Assembly (NCBI GenBank): GCA_013399015.1
Contig: VWZX01012694.1
Coordinates: forward strand, 2,722,598 to 2,786,597
Direction of reading: 5' to 3'
From: Galbula dea
Taxonomy: Eukaryota; Chordata; Aves; Piciformes; Galbulidae
DNA: 64,000 bases
Positions 61,301 through 64,000 of this stretch are shown here, in pieces. The notes beneath the pieces were generated by a model. That model was given only the letters and a program-made list of their open reading frames with translations. It was not told where the DNA came from and made no database searches. Every line of letters begins with the position of its first letter. Positions within the stretch are counted from its first letter, which is position 1. Both the position numbers and the translations under genes were made by a program.

Positions 61301-63593
61301 TTCCAACATAAGGATTTCAAATAGACCAGCCAGAAAATTTCAGACTATGATTCACCTATGTACCCTGACATTCCTCCTTCTCCAGTCTGCTTTATTAGTT
61401 ATAATCTTATTTAGAAAAGTTCTAGAATACCAATAGTTTTGTAGTATTTGAATACTTGAAATGTGTGTGGGTGTTCAGTACAGCAAACTTATCACTAGGA
61501 GAGAACACTATTAAAGGAAATCAAACAAGGAGAAATGTATTCTTCTTTAAAATAAATGTTTGATTATTCAATGTTGTAAAGAAAAGAAATATTATCTTAC
61601 TCCCTTACTGGCCCTGTACGGCTAACTGCAAACTTTGAAGCCTGTTGTACTTTGTCTGTTTTGCATATGGAACAGTCTTTTCTTCCTGTATATTTATACT
61701 GAAAAATGAAACAATTCATTAAGAAAGAAAAATAAAGGAGTGGAACTCTCTTTTCTACTTAAGCTAAAAGTTGTTACAGACCACTTTGGAGCCCAGACTA
61801 AAACAATAAGGATCAGTAAAAAGGTTCAGGTTTCAAACTAAGTATGTCTGTTTCCCATTTACAATGGGAAGGCTGCTGAGAAACACAGCTCATAAGCACA
61901 GCCTTGCCTTCCCTGAAAATCTGCTTCTGTTTAAGTGGTAGTTCTGGAAGAACAAGATAACTATTTTGTTTTCAGTAACAGAACATTTCCTAACCGAATA
62001 TAAAAATTCTAGCTTTTAGGACAGGACTCTTCTCAGTGTGGAAATTAGAAACTGAGAAGTACAGCACATCAAGGTACAGATCAGATGTCTAGAGATACAC
62101 AGGAAACACTGAGCCAAAGCAAACATGTTCATTGCAAAAGAAAAAGCAGAGAGAAAATAGTGGTTATAAGGACTTCTTCAAACTCCTCAGCGGTCCCTAG
62201 GTTGCTCAGATACAGAAACTGTGGTTACTCATCCTTAGTAAACTATAATAATGCCACATAGACCATATAGGACTTCCCTTAGCCCAAGCAGCCCTTCTGG
62301 ACCCCTCTGTGGCATGAGTAAAGGGATGGCTATGATTTCCCAATATTAACAATATCCTGATATGCCTCTTCTAGGCTGCTTTTAAAAAAAGGAAACGTGG
62401 AAATGTCAGTGTGCAGACTGCCAGGAATGAGGATTGTCATTGTTCAATTCTGCCACCGTGGATGGAAAGGAACTGGCTTTTGTTCTACAGGGAGGAAATG
62501 TCCATGACAGCTCTACAACTACTGTCTATAGCTGAGTGGAATCAGAGTTGGGCTGAAAAAGGAGTGGAAGGAAAGTTCTGCATAAATATCAGTTCAAATT
62601 TCAAGGATTGTAACAATATGCTTTTCAAAGTTGCTTCACAAGAGTAGCTTAAGTTGGCTCTAGTGTAAATGAAGAATCACCCTGCATGAACTTAGTGGTT
62701 AAAAGTAATTAAAAATATTGGTTAGTATTTGTTACTGATCAGTTTCATACCCAAACTAGAAGTCTGTTTTAACCACACTGAAGGATCATTAGAACTACAA
62801 CTGAGGATGCTCACAGCTTGGTTATGCCACCTCCTGTGGCCTTTGCTGTACACAGAACCAGAACAGATGATTAGAGAGTGGTCCTGGCAGGAATTTCATA
62901 TATGAAGGCACTGCTGGAAAAGATGTATTATACTACACACAACATGTGTCTTCAGCTAAAGAACAGTTATAAAACATAACCCAGCAAACACAAAACCAGT
63001 GTCTTCCATAGAAATAGTGCTTAAGTTTGCCAGAAAGAGACCAGAGAAAAAAACTAATATTTTTTCCCAAATTTGTTGCTCTGCTAACTTTTGTAAAGAG
63101 TGTTTTCACTGTTTATATGGAGAAACAACATTCACTTCTTGCCAAGTGAAAAGAAAAAGGGAAAATGGAACTGCAAAGTCACAAAACTTTGCAGGACCAT
63201 CACTATTAAAACTTTTTTTTTTTAATTGCTGGATTATTCTTTAGGTTTCTTACTCCCACCTTTTAACTTACCCATCCAGGAGAGAAGTTAGCAAAGGGGC
63301 CACATCTGCAAATACTGTGTCTTGAGACTCCAAAGCATTGTAAACTCTGAGGAGAAAAGTGCAATGATTAACAGAAGAAAAAATATAAATATATTGTCAC
63401 AATCCAAGAACAGAAACTAGGGAAAATGTAGGCCACTGACATAAAACTTTGTGACCTGCTCATATTTCTGTGTTGGGGACTGAATATTGAAACTCCAGGG
63501 TTCTTGCACACTTTTTGGGAGTGGCTGTTGTCTGTGCTGGGGGGGGATGACCTGCAGGTGTACACCTGTGGCTCTCTGAGCTTCTGCCTGCCT
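46213..63593 (-). CDS. KIF25: KIF25-like kinesin-14 motor protein (eight exons seen, 5' end uncertain)
   Basis: Exons in transcript order: 63593-63456 (tentative), 63346-63272, 58993-58844, 57580-57404, 52889-52738, 50140-50021, 47727-47572, 46370-46213. Phases agree at every junction. From the second listed exon to the stop there are 328 residues. Seen: TSLLDGYNVCIMAYGQTGSG then KTYTMLG (P-loop); VEVSVVEVYNNEIFDLLA; HAHSSRSH (Switch I, with His where most kinesins have Asn); LQLVDLAGSECVG (Switch II); FINRSLSALADVLGAI; VPYRNSKLTHLLQDSIGGDAK; and a short basic tail. Known: human KIF25 is a small kinesin-14-like protein reported to restrain premature centrosome separation, and lies beside FRMD1. 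Inferred: a microtubule motor with little sequence after the motor core. Any coiled-coil exons preceding it would be beyond this window. Confidence 0.92.
46371..47571 (-). other. KIF25 last intron
   Basis: About 1.2 kb between donor GTGAGG and acceptor 'ttttag'. Nothing recognised inside. Confidence 0.85.
47572..47727 (-). CDS. KIF25: KIF25 exon with motor helices after Switch II
   Basis: 156 bases, minus-strand acceptor 'ccactctag', donor GTGAGG. It encodes MSGVTGAALRETSFINRSLS, ALADVLGAIAEQRSHVPYRN and SKLTHLLQDSI. The INRSLxALxDV and VPYRNSKLTxLLQDS motifs are diagnostic of kinesin motors. Confidence 0.97.
47728..50020 (-). other. KIF25 intron
   Basis: About 2.3 kb. No repeat family or exon recognised. 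A 100-codon minus-strand frame at 47898-48200 has no splice signals or similarity that I can support. Confidence 0.8.
50021..50140 (-). CDS. KIF25: KIF25 exon with Switch II (5' edge uncertain)
   Basis: The donor side (GTAAGT) is clear, and the exon ends KTRLQLVDLAGSECV. Two acceptors keep the frame. The one starting the exon at 50140 adds a Ser-rich insert (SASTSSSRASSP). The one starting at 50101 follows a better pyrimidine tract ('cctcttcaccag') and skips the insert. The strong-looking 'tttccacag' ten bases upstream of 50140 is out of frame. From memory human KIF25 has a Ser/Arg-rich insert here, which mildly favours the longer form. Confidence 0.85.
50141..52737 (-). other. KIF25 intron
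   Basis: About 2.6 kb, with a short CT run at about 51008-51022. No other element or gene seen. Confidence 0.8.
52738..52889 (-). CDS. KIF25: KIF25 exon with Switch I
   Basis: 152 bases, minus-strand acceptor 'acttcctag', donor GTAAGT. It encodes TVENASEFLYLVNKGLQLRV, RHPTLVHAHSSRSHLVVTL and TITTIVSGDSF. SSRSH is the kinesin Switch I motif. The residue three before it is His instead of the usual Asn. Confidence 0.96.
52890..57403 (-). other. KIF25 intron
   Basis: About 4.5 kb of AT-rich sequence. It holds a 14-bp tandem duplication near 54345. No exon or repeat family recognised. Confidence 0.8.
54345..54380 (+). repeat. 14-bp tandem duplication (tgtgcagccaggac)
   Basis: Two perfect adjacent copies at 54345-54358 and 54359-54372, plus the start of a third. 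It lies inside a KIF25 intron. Confidence 0.9.
57404..57580 (-). CDS. KIF25: KIF25 exon, motor core beta strands
   Basis: 177 bases, minus-strand acceptor 'ttattctccag', donor 'tatga|GTAAGT'. It encodes LISEKPPGSYWVEVSVVEVY, NNEIFDLLARDS and VKRDVVTTREGKSDVPLLTY. The VEVYNNEIFDLL motif is a kinesin hallmark. Confidence 0.97.
57581..58843 (-). other. KIF25 intron containing a CR1 copy
   Basis: About 1.3 kb. The only recognised content is the CR1 fragment at about 58410-58640. Confidence 0.85.
58410..58640 (-). mobile_element. CR1 LINE 3' fragment, antisense to the window (same strand as KIF25)
   Basis: The plus strand starts with 'cagaatcacagaatgttatg' and continues 'gaaagatcatctagtccaac', 'cacaacctctctgggcagtc' and 'tgtgccagtgctctggcacc'. 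This is the reverse complement of a CR1 3' end. It is short and 5' truncated, and lies in a KIF25 intron. Confidence 0.93.
58844..58993 (-). CDS. KIF25: KIF25 P-loop exon
   Basis: 150 bases, minus-strand acceptor 'tttcattttcag', donor GTAACA. It encodes YNVCIMAYGQTGSGKTYTML, GPQLQENFAYYIEDESELG and IIPRATQEVF. GQTGSGKT is the ATP-binding P-loop, with all key residues present. GIIPRA is the next conserved kinesin motif. Confidence 0.98.
58994..63271 (-). other. KIF25 intron
   Basis: About 4.3 kb. The exons on either side join in phase (GG|G, Gly), so no exon is needed here. No repeat family recognised. Confidence 0.8.
63272..63346 (-). CDS. KIF25: KIF25 exon preceding the P-loop
   Basis: 75 bases, minus-strand acceptor 'cttttctcctcag', donor GTAAGT. 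It encodes VYNALESQDTVFADVAPLLT followed by SLLDG. It is similar to the VFxDVxPLLTSLLDG segment of human KIF25 and completes the LDGYNVC motif across the junction. It is short and placed by phase and similarity. Confidence 0.93.
63456..63593 (-). CDS. KIF25: Tentative KIF25 N-terminal motor exon
   Basis: Proposed because donor 'gagcag|GTCACA' leaves two bases (AG). With the A that opens the next exon these make Arg, as required before VYNALES. The frame gives VYTCRSSPPSTDNSHSQKV and NPGVSIFSPQHRNMS. PGVSIFSP followed by R-VYN loosely matches the AVLAFPDD...R-VYG of human KIF25, and CRSSPP sits where most kinesins have CRxRP. The acceptor (after 'cttctgccacag') is a guess. The frame is open upstream to a TGA at 63619-63617. 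A second phase-compatible donor ('gagccacag|GTGTAC') exists in another frame that is open for about 130 codons. Confidence 0.45.
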
Positions 63594-63624
63594 CTGTGGC
63601 AGAAGGAGTCTTTTTTTCAGGCTG

Positions 63625-64000
63625 TACAGGATCACTGCTACTTTCTCCCACCTGCCAGACTGTGAAATATCCCTGCTGACTATGTCTCCTTTGTGTCACA
63701 CTAAGGAAGGGAGTGGTCAGGTTGTGCTTCCCTTCAGATGTGGATAAAGATTGGGAAAAATGAGGTTGCAACCTTGCCTCAGGACTTGTCTTAGAAGAGT
63801 CAGTGGCAAAGCAGAAATCAGAAGCCCCTGAAGGTCATGTTTAAGGATGTATTGTCTTTGCAGGCAGCAACAGCCTAAGGTATTTTCATCCCCACCCCTG
63901 CTGCACTATCCACTCTGAAAGAAACACTTCTGACTCTAGGGAAAACTTTCTTTTACAGACTGATTTTTAAACAGAATGAAAGACAATTACACTGAATAAA
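63625..64000. other. Sequence upstream of the KIF25 motor exons, unassigned
   Basis: Expected to be KIF25 intron or further 5' exons. A minus-strand frame of about 130 codons covers about 63456-63850 but lacks recognisable motifs. No promoter or CpG island is present, so the KIF25 start is probably outside the window. Confidence 0.5.

Noticed and set aside
61595..61700. Possible extra KIF25 exon on the minus strand ending at a GTAAGG donor
   Set aside because: The flanking exons already join in phase across Gly with a continuous motor sequence. The translated segment has no kinesin motif.
63460..63850. About 130 open codons on the minus strand upstream of KIF25
   Set aside because: Not excluded as an exon, but no motif was recognised, and the overlapping frame with the PGVSIFSP segment fits the next exon better.

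Overview
This window is vertebrate nuclear DNA, almost certainly from a bird. Most of it is intron and intergenic sequence. The recognisable interspersed repeats are all sparse CR1-type LINE fragments. The two genes are an FRMD1-like FERM gene and a KIF25-like kinesin gene. By established knowledge these are neighbours on human 6q27, also tail to tail. No operons, CRISPR arrays, tRNA or rRNA genes were seen, and nothing resembles a bacterial or viral system.

FRMD1 side (about 0.9-31.8 kb, plus strand). Thirteen coding exons can be joined by GT/AG splice sites in consistent phase, from ATG 931 to TAA 28891-28893. They give a protein of about 609 residues: an N-terminal FERM domain (about residues 16-330), a Ser/Gly-rich and acidic linker, and a C-terminus ending in EEFVV that resembles a PDZ ligand. 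The start exon looks like an internal exon with an acceptor at 860-861, so the promoter is probably upstream of this window. Poly(A) signals lie at 29517, 29798 and 31820. Introns carry CR1 fragments, a (GT)n tract, a 17-bp pyrimidine-rich minisatellite interrupted by 44 Ns, and a small CpG-dense patch.

Intergenic region (about 31.8-46.1 kb). No protein gene could be supported here. It holds a CR1 copy at 33.1-33.3 kb and a strong CpG island at about 33.73-34.33 kb. That island lies between the 3' ends of the two genes, where neither should have its main promoter.

KIF25 side (about 46.1-63.6 kb and beyond, minus strand). Seven motor-domain exons join in phase from 63346 down to TAA 46215-46213. 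They encode a kinesin motor with P-loop GQTGSGKT, Switch I HAHSSRSH, Switch II DLAGSE and a short basic tail. An eighth, more upstream exon (63456-63593) is proposed from splice phase and weak similarity. Any further 5' exons would lie beyond position 64000.

The two genes are not known to work together. FRMD1 belongs to the FRMD6/willin group of cortical FERM adaptors, and KIF25 is a kinesin-14-type spindle or centrosome motor. No convincing undescribed biological system was found. The best leads are the orphan CpG island, the intronic CpG patch, the incompletely assembled minisatellite and the divergent N-terminal motor exon of KIF25.
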